From: Warburgia ugandensis
Taxonomy: Eukaryota > Streptophyta > Magnoliopsida > Canellales > Canellaceae
Assembly: GCA_035236585.1 (NCBI GenBank)
Contig: CP141127.1
Location: 49,614,001-49,678,000, forward strand
Direction of reading: 5' to 3'
DNA: 64,000 nt
Part shown: one piece after another, positions 23,492 to 36,094 of the stretch
Position numbering within the stretch: the stretch's first letter is position 1
Layout of the letters: the number at the start of each line of letters is the position of its first letter
Program-made: the position numbers and the translations under genes
The notes under the pieces: model-generated
Database searches by the model: none
Told to the model about the DNA's origin: nothing
The model's input: only the letters and a program-made list of their open reading frames with translations

Positions 23492-26115
23492 TGTGATGAC
23501 CCGGGTTTTCTCATGCATTTTTAAATGAAAAATCTAAATTCCTAAAGCGGGATCCCTATTTGAAAAACAATGCAATGCAGCGAAAAAATCTTTTATTTGG
23601 AATTCATTTTGAAAACCCCGAGTGTCATTTGCTTTCACAATATCCAAGGTAGTTTTTGAAAAGCTTTAGAAATCATAAACGTTTTTCCCTAGGTCTATCC
23701 AGTCATAGCACATAGCCCAACCGTAATTAAATACAAATACATGTCCAAAGGGTTGAGAATTTACTTACATGTATAATTGTTTCGTATTTTATTCACTTGC
23801 TCGTAGCACTAACATAGATGTCCTCTACTCATAGATGGAATCATCCTGAAAAATGTTAAGGATAGGGTGAGTATATACTATACTCAGTAGGAGTCTATCA
23901 CTACTAGTTTTATAATACATGCAATCTTTTAAAATCATGTGCTCATAAAAACATATGCATGTTGTTTAAATAATCATGTTCAATATCGATATTAAAAGCC
24001 ACTGTCAAACCGGAATACTGATGACTTAAAGAAATATCATAATCCAAGTCAAAAGTAATCATATATCATAAAAATATGCATCAGATGCTCAACTTAATAC
24101 AACTCATGGATATCTATCATGGTATGGTCGACCAACCTTATACCATGCCATATGCAATGCACATAAATCCATGAAACCATAGGGTCCCACTATGCCCACG
24201 ACCTCACCACTGTGTGGTCCCCGGGTACCTAGGGACACAGGATCATATACCTCCACGGGGCATATGACACTCCGACCCAGTGCCGTGACACCAGTGGTAG
24301 CCCCCTGTACCACATGCAGTCGAAGCAATGACATGCCCTTTTTGGGCATGGTACCCATCCACCTAATAGTGGTAGAGGCTGGGTGGCCAACCCACACCCC
24401 TCGGCATAGCACCCACGAGCTTACTAGCCCAAATCATGTACGATCAAATAAGCCAAAACCTCCATTCAAAACCAGTCCTCTTTGGGTCCCTCACAACTGC
24501 TTGGCCCTCGGCACTCCAGCGTCTTTTGGCAACCCTCAAGGACATGCAATCTTTGCAAGTACTTAAATCATGCAATGTATGCACTTGTTTGCAAAACATG
24601 TATGTGCATAATGTATATGCAATCATTTACGAAACATGTCTATGTACAAAACATTTATCACATGCATGCTGAATCAAGTCATGCTAAACAAGTCATATAC
24701 TTATAACATATGTTCTCAAAACAATAACAGATCTTTTAAAAGAATCTAATAGTGATAGAGCACCTACCTGACTAGGTCGCGTTAACCCTTTTGTTCTCGG
24801 ACGCTCCTGATCATGGTTTGGGGAATCAAGGTTAGTTTGGCCTATCTTTTATGGGTTTTATAGTGATTGGTCTTATTACTTAGTCATTAGGGGTCCATCC
24901 CTATGCCTGTGGGTGGTCCTAATTGGGCCTTGGTATCCTCAATTTCCCAATGTTCTAGTGGTCACGCGCCACCATCCTATTCTAAGGGTCATGCCCACCT
25001 TTTATTGGGCCTTGATCAAGGATTTTATAGTTCGGATGTGTCCGCTTCATCGATACGGACACAACGCCTTTTGCGGCGCCTCAATCGGAGCTCTAGATCT
25101 CAAGTTATAAGCATTTTAGTGTCGTACGTACACAGAAGTCTTAAAGACAAAAAGTCGGAATGCTAGGGCGCTGCGCAACTGCGTCGTGGTCCCGGGCTTC
25201 CTTAAGGAACCAAAAACGTCGAGCTGCTAGCGCGCTACGCGTCTGCGGCGTGCGCCTCAGCGGGCGCATCTGCAGAAGCGCAGAACATTTTCGCCTTTTC
25301 TCTCTTTTGCGGGCGCGTCCCTGGACGCACCCGTTTGGTTTTTCAAACAGAGGTCGACGCCGGTCGACGTGGGACGTTCCTATTGGATCGTCCCACTCGT
25401 TAGGGACCTAGGTCGTCCTCAGGTCACCCTGGCTCGACCCTGTCGAACCAATGCGGCCCTGGGGACGTCCCAGGGTCCTTGGTGGCTCCCTAGAGGCCTA
25501 TTCTCCATGGATTTTCAAGCAAAAACCTAGGGAAACTGACCTTGGAACTATGGGGGAGATGGGTTTTGAGCGATCTCGGACGTACCTGGCTCGTTGCTGG
25601 GTTTTTCTCCTCATTTTCCCCTCTAGGTCACTACTCCACAATGGGTTTTCTCCAAGGTTTTGGGCTGCCATTAGAGGCACCCAAGAGCTCTATTTATAGG
25701 GCTTGTAAAGAGGGTTCTGGAGGGGTTCTAACCGCCTTTGAATGGCGGTGGAGAAACCTCCAGAATGGCGATGGTTTCTCCTTGAAACACCGCCGTTCCA
25801 AAAACCTCTAGGAGGTTGAAGATGAAGGGTGCCCGTATCATAACGGGCCCCTGTGTTTTGCCGCTAAACCCATTTTTGTAAAAATTACAGTTTTGCCCCT
25901 GAACTTCAAAGGGCCATAACTTGCTCATTTTAACTTTGTTTTGGGTGATTTTGGTCTCGTTGGATTCCTTTTTCTGAGACGCATGTAATGGCACCATTTT
26001 TAGGACCAAATTCCAGGGTTTAGTCAAGGTGACTAGTGAAATGACCAAAATGCCCTTATCTTTAAAATTGAACTTTTCATGGGATTTTAATATTACAAAA
26101 ATTGGGGTCATTACA
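23492..26115 (-). mobile_element. Right LTR of the 8.5-kb element
   Basis: Nearly identical to 17573-20117 over its whole length, though slightly longer. TATA box complement is at 25691-25698, with the GC-rich boxes at ~25740-25799 and a CpG-rich leader at ~25150-25460. The adjoining target copy CATTT is at 26116. Confidence 0.92.
25691..25698 (-). promoter_or_regulatory. LTR TATA box (right LTR)
   Basis: The minus strand reads CCCTATAAATAGAGCTC, preceded at ~40-100 bp by three copies of a GGCGGTG/CACCGCC-type box. The same arrangement is in the LTRs at 29025 and 62659. Confidence 0.7.
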
Positions 26116-26120
26116 CATTT

Positions 26121-27478
26121 TCCCAAGCGGCACTAGCAACCCGTCCAAGCTAGGCTACCCCACTGCTTCCTCTACATCTTTCTCTCACACTCTCAATCTG
26201 GTTCTCTTTCTCACTCCTTCCCATCTCCATTTCATCACCAAGCACTGCCCACATCGGAAACCCCCTTCTCTGTTCCCCATCACAGTAGTCTTCTCATCTT
26301 CTATCCATTTCTCTATTCCTCTCTCTTCCCCCATTCTCCATCTCTCACGAGTCTCCCTCTACCAACACCACTCCACCAGCCTTGCTTTGCTTCATCTCTC
26401 CAAACCGGACAAACACAGGCCAGTGATCAACGCCCAGGAGCCAGTCCTCCGTGCGACCCTCATCTCCACAGGCAAACCAATCCAATTCCGTACTCACCCA
26501 ACTGGTCGGGTTCCCCTTCACCTGCCCTCTACTCTGGCATTTCTCGATCGTCGAACATTCCCAGAGATGGAAACCCAAAACAGGTTTTTCCTCCCGCACC
26601 TTTCTTCTTCCCTCTCCTGCTTACTCTTTTCTTCTTCTTCCTCCCCCGGTTTCCCCTCCATCACTGTCTCCTCCTTCGTCTGGTTTTTTCTTAAAAACCA
26701 GATTTTCCTCAAAATTCCAGTTTTGCCCTTGTTTATTTACAGAAATTACAATTATGTTCTTTCCCGTTAATTCCATCTGTGACCCCAATTAATTCCATCT
26801 GTGTCCTAGTTTATCCCAGTTCTGTTTTATCCATCTATTTCTTATCCAGGAACTGTCCAATCTGAATTAGATCAATTAAGGCTTCACCCATCAACGGGTT
26901 AGCCTTAATCAAAACCAAATCTTCAATTTCTCCTTCGTTTCTTCTCAGATTTCAAATTAATTTTACAAGTTCATTCTCAGGACATCCCTAGACATAATCA
27001 AAGAATCCGATCTTCAATCTAAAATTTATCAATCAATCTGAACCGTCCAAATCTTGAAAAGACAAATTAGACCAGATCTCTTTGACTTTAAGGAATCTAA
27101 CAAATCCGACTAGTGGATCACTAATCAAGGACGTGATGAAGACATATATGAAGGCTGATCATCTCTCAAGACATCATAGTTGAAGATTTTGATAGTTTTT
27201 TATCTAGGGGAGTAGTTTTTTTCTCATTATTTGATTTTGTTTGTTTTCTTTAGGAACTGAAAATTCTGTATTTTTGAGAAGTTGATTATATCTGAACATT
27301 GATTCTCATTTCAATAATTTCAGTAATTTTGAGTGATTTCTTTTTAATTTTAAATAATTAGATTTTATTAAAATTCCTACTTTTTAAATCAAGTCCTCGT
27401 GGGATCGACCCGTACTTGCATAAGCTACACTACAATAGCCCATGCACTTGCGGTTAAACAATCAACAGTAACCTAGAT
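26121..27478 (+). mobile_element. Pyrimidine-rich LTR-like host sequence, right half
   Basis: Continues 16621-17567 after the 8.5-kb insertion. A C/T-rich part (to ~26700) passes into AT-rich sequence ending with 'cctcgtgggatcgacccgtac' and 'atgcacttgcgg' at ~27400-27460, the form seen at the 3' ends of Athila/Tat-type LTRs (compare 38535-38600). The 222-codon open frame at 26102-26770 starts inside the inserted LTR and crosses the junction, so it cannot be an original gene. Confidence 0.5.
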
Positions 27479-29024
27479 TCAGCCTTTTTCAACTGGGTAT
27501 GTAATACGCACATATACAATTTTAGGAGGATGATCAGTCCTCAACCTTCCTAGCACAGCGCCCACCGACCCCAATATGTCCATCATAACATAATAATACT
27601 AGGCATCCTCACATGTCGATATTATTGATAAAACCATAGAAATCCATGCATTAGTGAAATCGAGCAATTCAAACTTCATGATACTATATAGCCATGTAAA
27701 AGTTACCCACACAAGGGTTGAGTTGAGGATTCCACATTCCTTGCCATTTCCTAACTCATGAAGTCCATGTAGTTTCAAATATGTTTTCATGCACAAGTTT
27801 CCAATTTGATAGCAAAACAACATGGCATTCCAAACTAATAAGTTGCATGAAATACAGGTATGCTAACTGAATAAATTTGAAATCTCAAAATCCCAAATTT
27901 TAAGCATTTTCAAACATGATATAGTATTAATCAATGGTTTTCATGTTTAACAAAAGAATATCGATGTTAAAACTATCGACCTCCTTTGACGAGCTGCTCA
28001 ATTTAGTTGCATCTCTTCTTCCACTCACTTGTTGATCAACTTTCTCTCTTGATATTCCAAAGTTCTTATCAATGTTGAATCATAAATTAATTAGTATGTA
28101 AGAGATCTATTTTTACTTAAAGCCTGACAGTTTAGATCATCATAAACCATTTAATTTTCCACTGATCATATATTACATAAGGGAATATATGATCAATTCA
28201 ATCCTAGACCCACCATCCATTCACCAATCAGTGGTCCAACAGTTTAGGTTTGCATTTACAATTCAACTAACCCCATCCATGAACAAGCCATAACTAAAAT
28301 TTTAATCCAATAAGTCATGGTGATCTGACTTAGTGTTTCAAGGTCTAATCATATGTTCATCAAGTGATTGGATTTGTTATTAAGGGTTAAGGCTCATTAA
28401 TTAGAACCCTGAAAAGGTTATTAGAGTTCTGATCACTAATTGAACAATGTGTATAGTGGTAATCAATGGTCCTCATTCAATTCATCAATATCCTAGTAAT
28501 CAGTGGCCTGATCTTAAAAATTTCAGAGTATGTTTACTTAATCAGTCACCAATCAAACACTACCATGTCCTTATTCCTTTATTGTCCAATTAGACGACTG
28601 CGATTACCCAGTGGATCTCTATCCAAATTTTATAATTTTTGTCATATTGTCTCAATTTAAGTCAAGGAAGTCATCTATGGTGCCTGACCATTGATTAGGT
28701 GCCATAAGTACTATGTCAATAGTACCTGATCAAACAACTAAGATTGTCTGATTAGTTTCTAGCTTAAATTGACAAATCTCAACTAGATCTAAGTTGAATA
28801 AGCATGCTTTAAGTTTATCTATGCATGGATCTAAAAATCAATGATTATATCATCAAAATGAACTTAGATCTAACATGAACAGTACGTATTTAGCCTGAAC
28901 AGTACATATCTAGCTAAAAAAATGAATTTCATGAATGTGGTTTTACAAATCTACCTCTTAGGTGTGTCTCCAAACTCGATTCTTCAATGGATTGATCAAA
29001 TCGATGTCACTTTTCAATGATGGT
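27479..29024 (-). mobile_element. LTR-type sequence, part 1, split by a solo LTR
   Basis: AT-rich repeat sequence with no coding motif. It seems to continue at 31654 and end at 32225 with a clear LTR edge. Together the two parts would make an LTR of about 2.1 kb. The left edge is not defined. Confidence 0.4.
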
Positions 29025-31653
29025 GTAATGACTCCAATTTTGTAATATCAAAATCCCAAGTTAGCAATGAAAAGTTCAGTTTTTGAAGATAAGGGCATTT
29101 TAGTCATTTCACTATTCACCTGGACTAAACCCAGAAATTTGGTCATGAAAATGGTACCATTAGGTGCATCTCAGAAAAAGGAATCCAACGAGACCAAAAT
29201 CACCCAAAACGGAGTTAAAATAAGCAAGTTATGGCCCTTTGAAGTTCAAGGGCAAAAATGTAATTTTTACAAAAAACAGATTTAGCCTGCAAAACACAGG
29301 GGCCCGTTTTGATATGGGCACCCTTCATCTTCAAACTCCTAGAGGGTTCTAGAACGGCGGTGATTAGAGGAGAAATCACCGCCATTCTGGAAGTTTCTCC
29401 ACCGCCATTCAAAGGCGGTGAGAGCCCCCTCCAGAACCCTCTCATAGCTCTATAAATAGAGCTCTTGGGCGCCTCTAATGGCAGCCCAAAAGGTTGAAGA
29501 AAACCCGTTGTGGAGGAGTGACCTATAGAGGAAACAAGGAGAAAAACCGAGCAACGAGCCAGGTATGCCCAAGATCCCTCAAAACCCATCTCCACAGTAG
29601 TTCTAAGATCAATTTCCCTAGGTTTTTGCATGAAAAATCATGCAAAATGGAGCCCTGGAGAGCCACCAAGGACCCAAGGACTTCCCCTGGGCCGCACTGG
29701 TTCGACAGGGTCAAACCAATGTGTCTTAAGGATGCTCCGGTCCCCCAGACGACGAAACGTTCCAGCCAGAACGTGACGCGTTGAATGCATCTGAGAAAAA
29801 CCGACGGGCGCGTCTAGGGACGCGCCCGCAAAAGAGAGAGACTGGCGGGAAAACCCAGCGCGTCTGTAGACGCGCCCGCTGAAGCGCAGGCCGCAGACGC
29901 ATAGCGTGCTAGCTATATGGGGTTTTCTCATTCCTTAAGAAAGCCGGGGCACATGACGCTGACGCGCAGCGCCCTAGTATTCTGCCTTTTCACTCTTAAG
30001 GCCCTTATGTACGTATGACACTAAAACGCTTATAACCTGAGATCTAGGGCTCCGATTGAGGCGCCGCAAAAGGCGTTGTGTCCGTGTCGACAATGCGGAC
30101 ACACCCAAACTATAAAATCCCTGATCAAGGCCCAATCAAAGGTGGGCATGAACCTTAGAATAGGATGGTGGCGCATGGCCGCTAGACCTTTGGAAAACTG
30201 AGGATACCAAGGCGCAATTAAGACCTTGGACACCCATAGGCATAGGGATGGACCCCTAATGCCTAAGTAATAAGACCAACCACTCTAAAACCCATAAATG
30301 ACTAGCCAAACAAACCTTGATTCCCCAAACCATGATCAAGAGCATCCGAGGACAAAGGAGTTAGCGCGACCTAGTCAGGTAGGTGCTCTATCACTACTAG
30401 ATTCTTTTAAAAGAATTATTATTGTTTGAGAATACATGTTTTATTTATATAACTTGTTTAGCATGACTTAATTCAGCATGCATGTGATAAATGCTTTATG
30501 CATAGACATGTTTTGTAAATAATTGCATATACATTATGCATACATATGTTTTGCAAACTATTGCATACATTGCATGATTTGTGAGCATTAAGTTCTTGCA
30601 AAAATTGCATGTCCTTGAGGGTTACCAAAAGACGCTGGAGTGCCGAGGGCCAGGCAGTTGTGAGGGACCCAAAGAGGACAAGTTTTGAAAAAGAGATTTT
30701 TCGCTTGTTTGATCTTATGTGATTTGAGCTAGTAAGCTCGTGGGTGCTATGCCGAGGGGTCTGGGTTGGCCACCCAACCTCTACCACTATTAGGTGGATG
30801 GGTACCACGCCAAAAAAGAGGCAACGTCCCTACGTCGACTGCATGTGGTACAGGGGGCTACCACTGGTGTCACAACACTAGGTCGACGTGTCATAGGCCC
30901 CGTGGAGGCTATGACCGAGTGTCCTCAGGTACCCAGGGACCACACGGCGAGGAGGTCGTGGGCATAGTTGGACCCTATGGTTTTGTGGAGTTATTTGCAT
31001 TTCATATGGCATGATATGAGGTTGGTCGACCATACCATAATAGATATCCATGAGTTAGATTCAATGAAGCATCTTATGCATATCATAATGTTATGATATA
31101 TATGTATATGATACTTTCGATTTTGGATTATGTGATCCTTTAAGTCGTTAGTATTTCAGTTTGACAATGGATTTTGATATCAATATTGAACTTGAGTATT
31201 CAGACATGCACATGTTTTGAAAGAGCATATGATTTTAAAACATCTCATGCATTATAAAACTAGCAGTGATAGGCTCCTACTGAGTATAGTATATACTCAC
31301 CCTATCCTTATCATTTTTCAGACACAAAGTAAATACTTAAAGGCAAGGAACGCTTGTGATAGGAGACACCCAGACTAAAGTGCAAGTAAGTAAACCCCTA
31401 TCTTATCTTTCAATGTTACTTGATTTTAGTTACTCTCTAATAGCTGGGGCTGTGACTAACACTTTCCTGGGAATAATGTTGATTTAAAACTTTTCCATGG
31501 CTAGATAATTTGAGAATGTGTTTTGACACTCGGGGTTTTTATGAATGATTGTTTTCCATAACAAAAAGATTTTTCATGCATTTCATACTTATAAAACAAG
31601 AGATCTCGCCTTTTTTATCAAAATTGCATCATATAAAAACCCGGGTCGTCACA
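29025..31653 (+). mobile_element. LTR of the 17.6-26.1-kb family, probably solo
   Basis: Runs from 'tgtaatgactccaattttg' to 'aaacccgggtcgtcaca', 2629 bp, the reverse-complement form of the LTRs at 17573 and 23492. TATA box is at 29451-29459. Flanking 5-mers GATGG and GTTGG match at four of five positions, which would fit a solo LTR. However, 'gttggtctccga' after the end also resembles a worn primer site, so it may be the 5' LTR of an element that lost the rest. It is more diverged than the paired LTRs and hence older. Confidence 0.85.
29451..29459 (+). promoter_or_regulatory. LTR TATA box
   Basis: TATAAATAG in the context AGCTCTATAAATAGAGCTC, itself a palindrome. It lies ~70 bp downstream of a GGCGGTGATT/AATCACCGCC inverted repeat (29356-29383). 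Confidence 0.7.
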
Positions 31654-32225
31654 GTTGGTCTCCGATTTCTATCGTGCCTTGGTTCCCTCTTCAATCAAGG
31701 GCAAAAGCTATGAACATTGCCCAATAGGTTTATGGCATTTAGTCGTCTTCGTGAGCTGGAGGGAATGATCAGCACGGATCGTCAATCCAAGCTGTCGTCT
31801 TCTTCAATGATAACTACTTCTCCTAGAATTTTCTGATTACCGATGTGGCAGATTTATCTAGTGAGCTGGCATTCTTCTTTCCCCTTTCTCCTTTCTCCCT
31901 CTTCTCCTCTCCCTCTTCCTCTTCTCCTTCTTCCCCTCCTCCTTCTTCTTCTTCCTCCTCTTTGCTGGATTTTTCTATAAAAATGCCCTCCATATTTTAA
32001 ATCATCATATCTCCTCCATTCGAACTTCAAATTCAGTGTTCTTTGTGTCATTGGAATTGTATCAAACGTGTACTTTTAATTTTTGCTAGTTCTGAGTCCA
32101 AATTTTTAGTTTTCAAAGGGGTAACTTTCATAGAACTCAATTTTATTGAATTCAATTCTTGATTTTCATCTCAATTGAAATATAATATAATGTATGAAAA
32201 AGAACTCGAAATTGAAGGTTGTTAC
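31654..32225 (-). mobile_element. LTR-type sequence, part 2, ending at a polypurine-type junction
   Basis: Contains a C/T-rich patch (31870-31970). It ends 'gaaggttgttaca', followed by a polypyrimidine run and 'agaatttcgtcttc', the minus-strand polypurine-adjacent motif. This is the 3' LTR edge of a minus-strand element and aligns with the edge at 1723. Confidence 0.65.
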
Positions 32226-33001
32226 ATTCTCCCCCTTATAAGAATTTCGTCTTCAAAATTCTTTCCATGTTATCTTTAGATGATTCTAAAAGCATTCTCG
32301 TCTCACAAAATACGATAATCATCCCAATAATTCCAAAGTTGGAATCATTAAGTAGGCAATTTTTATCATGTCATCCCATCATATATCAACTCATCATATA
32401 AATAGATATACATCAAATCATCTTGAATGAACAATTCATAATATTCTTAGAACACGTCATAATCACATATAATGCAATTAGCATAACCAAACTCCCATCG
32501 GAGCATGTTATCTCACTAGTAGGAAAATTTATGCCAAATCTATTATAGAGCACATCATCTCACCAATGGAAAATCTATGCCAATCAAAACCAAAGCATAT
32601 TAGCTCACCAATAGGCAATCATATGCCAATCAAAACTAGAGCATATAAGCTCACCAACAGGCAAATATATGCTAATAAAAATTAATCCATAGTATGGTGA
32701 TACTGTAAGCACCTAGAAGCTCTCCACTTAGAAGCTTGCTAGTGCCTTTCACGCCCACCCTCATCAGCTACTCACAAGTATAGATCGTATATCAAATTCT
32801 AATTATATAAGAAAATATTTTCATACAAAACACACATTACTGTCATAGCTCTCATTTAGTGAAATTTAAGTTTACACATGTGTCATAAAAACATCAATTA
32901 CCAATCTATACCAGTGCTATCTTGGAGAACTCAATAAACTAGCAATAGTAGTTCACAAGACTGAGGAAACTACAAATTTCAGTCACCAACTTGGCTAATC
33001 T
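32226..33001 (-). mobile_element. Short non-coding internal remnant with a 47-bp tandem array
   Basis: Only 776 bp separates the LTR end at 32225 from the next LTR start at 33002, far less than any autonomous interior, and no primer site is visible before 33002. The middle holds four tandem units. It has no coding sequence. Confidence 0.6.
32501..32685. repeat. Minisatellite, 46-47-bp unit, four copies
   Basis: Units start near 32501, 32548, 32594 and 32639 with 'gagcat/cac-t-tctcac-a' and end with 'tatgccaatcaaaac'-type sequence. They are diverged by substitutions but nearly constant in length. Confidence 0.8.
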
Positions 33002-35140
33002 TGTGACACCCTAGGTTTTTCATGAAACATTTTTGCGTTTATTTTCAAAAGGTGGCATGCCTCTAAATTTAAAATTCAAAAATAGCAGAAGATGGTTTTC
33101 TAGGAAATTCATTTTTCCAAAAATTCGGATGTCACCTCAACTCCCATACTATTCATAATATAGTTTTTATAGATGATAGACACACATTTTATGAAACAAC
33201 GGGACCCATCTAGTGGTTCACATACACAAGCCCTATAATCATTATATTAAATGTCCAAGCAGCATAATCCAAATAACTAACTAAACAATACAAAAATTTT
33301 AACAAAATATATACCTTAGCACAGATGTATGGCTATTGAACTCCTCTTGCTTGTGTATGTCTTCTCCTATCTGTCTGTATTTGAGATATTGTAAACATAA
33401 AACATTTACAATATCTCTGCAAGCTATGCTTGGTAGGAGAGATTTAAGAAAACATGTTAATTACATATGAATAAAGAATTTTACATCAATTAAAATATTC
33501 AATTATCTACAAGCCATTGATAAAATAGCTATTTATAATTCTTCTTCATCATATGAATATAATAATCACTCTTTAGAGATTATCCTTTACATGATATATG
33601 TAATTCATATTTTAAATATTTATCATTGTCATTTTCCATATGATACCATACTCAAATTTTATGAACCATACTCTGCATAATGTCTACCCATTCACTTTCC
33701 CATACGAAAACTTTTATAAAATTATGCCCTCCAAATATATACATATAGGACTATATCATATATATTGAAATCGTTAAAAGTCATACAAAGTTATGAACAT
33801 AGTCCATAGGTTTTACAACTTCCATTCCTAGACTATACTAGTTCTCATACATATACCCCTTACCATATAGGGTTTATAAAACTCTAGCCGCTACTAGTAA
33901 CATCATAAAAGGCATCTCATCATGCCATCATCATATAAGGCATCTCATCATGCCATCATATATGCATATCATCATGCTGTCATATACGCATTGTTCTGTG
34001 GGGCAGAGGGTACAGTGGATACAATATTGACCTCTTTGGGTCCCTCACAGCTACCTGGCCCTCACAACTACCTAACCAGTGTCTCTTGGGCACTCCAGTG
34101 TCTTTTGGCAACCCTCAAGGATATGCATCATAGTGCATCAAATATAAGGACTACTATGCCGCAGTCTAAATCTGTACAGTGCGCCCGGATAACTATATAA
34201 TAATCCACTAATACTAACTGTGGAAATAACAAAACTCATGTCTGCATGGGGGGGACCATGGCTATCACAGTGGCAGCTTTCCCATGAATGCCCCACCTGA
34301 CATTTAGCCTCTCATTGGGCCTGGTATCCATCATATAATAAATTTCGAAGAGCGGGTGGCCAAATCCTACAACTCTTCTAACATAACATCCCCAAGCCTA
34401 TGCCTATCTAAATCAAAGCCACCATGCCTGGATGTAAAATAATAATACATAGGCATGTTGCCTATCCATAATATATATGAATATCTTATCATAATCCTAA
34501 CATCCTCACTTATTAAGTGATAGCCCACCAAGGATGTATTGTAAAATCCTAGACTCATACATCGCATATGATGTAATGGTACCCATGCACCATAAATGTC
34601 TTTTTATCATAATAACAGTTATGATATTTTTAAGAACAAATCATGTGTATCCATTAATATCATTCAATAGGTATCAATTATAAGCATGTCATTCATATAG
34701 CATTTCAAGTTACTAATTTTTATCATTCATAAGTAATCATTCTCATAATCACATATATATGAAATGCACAATTTAAATAACATAATGTTTATCATAAGCA
34801 ATAAGATCATGTTTAAAACATGCATCTTAATATTAAGACATGCTTTCTTAATTCTCCACCTACCTCATGTGGTGAGTTCGTCCATTTTCCACTAGCTGAT
34901 CGACTCCTCCTTTTCACCTAAACCCTCCAAATCAAATAGTCAATTAGTAATCTTTAACTGAATGGTCAAATTGAATAGGCAGAATTGACCAAGATCATAA
35001 AGCTTGATCACTTTCCTTACCTGGATCCTTGATTGATCTCGGTTGTTGATCAAGATCGGCAAGACCTTTCCTAATCAAGCTTTTGATTCTAAATCTCTCA
35101 TTACCTACCTAGAATCTTCAGTTAAAAATATTAATTACCT
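33002..35140 (-). mobile_element. LTR fragment of the hairpin-bearing family
   Basis: Starts 'tgtgacaccctaggtttttc' and carries the hairpin at 33383-33417, the 'gcatctcatcatgcc' repeats (33915-33980) and a 'ggtggccaaa' block (34350) that are also in the 56378 LTR. The right edge, near 35140, is where Athila-like sequence begins. There is no coding sequence; a short frame at 33922-34200 is repeat-derived. Confidence 0.6.
33383..33417. other. Hairpin in LTR (13-bp perfect stem, 9-nt loop)
   Basis: Arms are GAGATATTGTAAA (33383-33395) and TTTACAATATCTC (33405-33417), about 385 bp from the LTR terminus. It is homologous to the stems at 16048 and 56757. Confidence 0.8.
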
Positions 35141-36094
35141 ACCTTTCACAAATGAGTAGAGATGGTAGAAAAATGACAGAAGTCAAAGAAGTGAAAAATA
35201 CAAAAGTCCAAATAAAAGGGTTCCTTTTCAAAAATCCAAGGAAAAGTGAAAAAAAGTATAAAAAAAAAAAACAGAGAGAAAGTTATGAAGAAAAGAGAAA
35301 GGAAAATATAGAAGAGATATTCACTTCAATACAATAAAAAAACAAGTTGTCCAACCAATTATTCAATACTTCTACTCAAATTTGAAATTTTGAATCATTA
35401 TACCCTTCCTTTCAGAACCTATCCTAAGCCTACATTTCGTCCTATCTAAAGACCTGTTGATCTTAAAGTAGAAGATAGCCTTAAGAAGGATATAGTAAGG
35501 AAGGAACCACTGTGAACTATTCTTTATGGTCTTAGTAATGACGTCTTTTCTTAGGAATCACATTTCATTGTCTCATGTGTGCCTAGAAAGTATGTGAACC
35601 ATCAAATTATTGGACTCAGTCGCATAAAGACAGAATTTTGTTTGACCCCTTCCTCTGAGAGTATAACAATGAGAATTTAAGTCCAAGATATCTTTTCAAA
35701 CGAGTAATAAGCATATCTACTTAGAAGTCCTGACTTTTGAAGTTGTATACACACGGTACTCCGAGATTAAACTGGAATAAAAAGGCCTTGGTATGTGGAT
35801 ACGTAGTAGAATTGTTCCTCCATCTTTATTAAGTTGTTAAAGCTAGTAGAGTGCTAATGACAATAATTCTTTGAGATATAATAAAGCACTAAGCCTTTTT
35901 AGAATTTTGTGGGTATATTCACTACAAACCCTTACGAGGCTAACCCATCCACTACGAGTAACCTAGGGATTTAAGGACTTGTTGTATATGATAAATGCAA
36001 TCATGAATACCTATGAAAATGGCAACCATTTTGTTTTCATGATTTTGCTTGGGACTTTCAAAATGTAAAAGAAGTACTCATTTAATAGCCCATG
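35141..36094 (+). mobile_element. 3' non-coding tail of an Athila-like element
   Basis: The reverse complement of ~49550-50500 in the minus-strand Athila element aligns block by block ('cctacatttcgtcc-atctaaagacct', then 'gcctctaaggttatcc'-like blocks), so this is the 3' untranslated part of a related element on the plus strand. It ends at a polypurine-type stretch before the LTR at 36095. Gag and pol are missing, so the copy is truncated on the left. Confidence 0.65.

Larger units (their letters stand above)
17568..26120 (-). mobile_element. Non-coding LTR retrotransposon (LARD-like) with both LTRs and target duplication
   Basis: The structure looks complete at its ends. Target duplication CATTT is at 17568-17572 and 26116-26120. 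The left LTR is 17573-20117 (2545 bp) and the right LTR 23492-26115 (2624 bp), both TG...CA. A Met-tRNA primer site lies next to the right LTR, and a polypurine-type motif (minus strand 'TTCGAGGACGAAATTC') next to the left LTR, so the element reads on the minus strand. The ~3.4-kb interior (20118-23491) is AT-rich with no recognisable gag or pol, as in large retrotransposon derivatives that depend on a partner's enzymes. The two LTRs differ by only a few percent by eye, mostly C/T at CpG, so the insertion is fairly young. The polypurine-adjacent motif is shared with chromovirus-type elements, the likely partner (inference). Confidence 0.9.

Noticed and set aside
26102-26770. 222-codon open frame
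   Set aside because: It starts inside the inserted LTR and crosses the insertion junction into pyrimidine-rich sequence; no protein motif.
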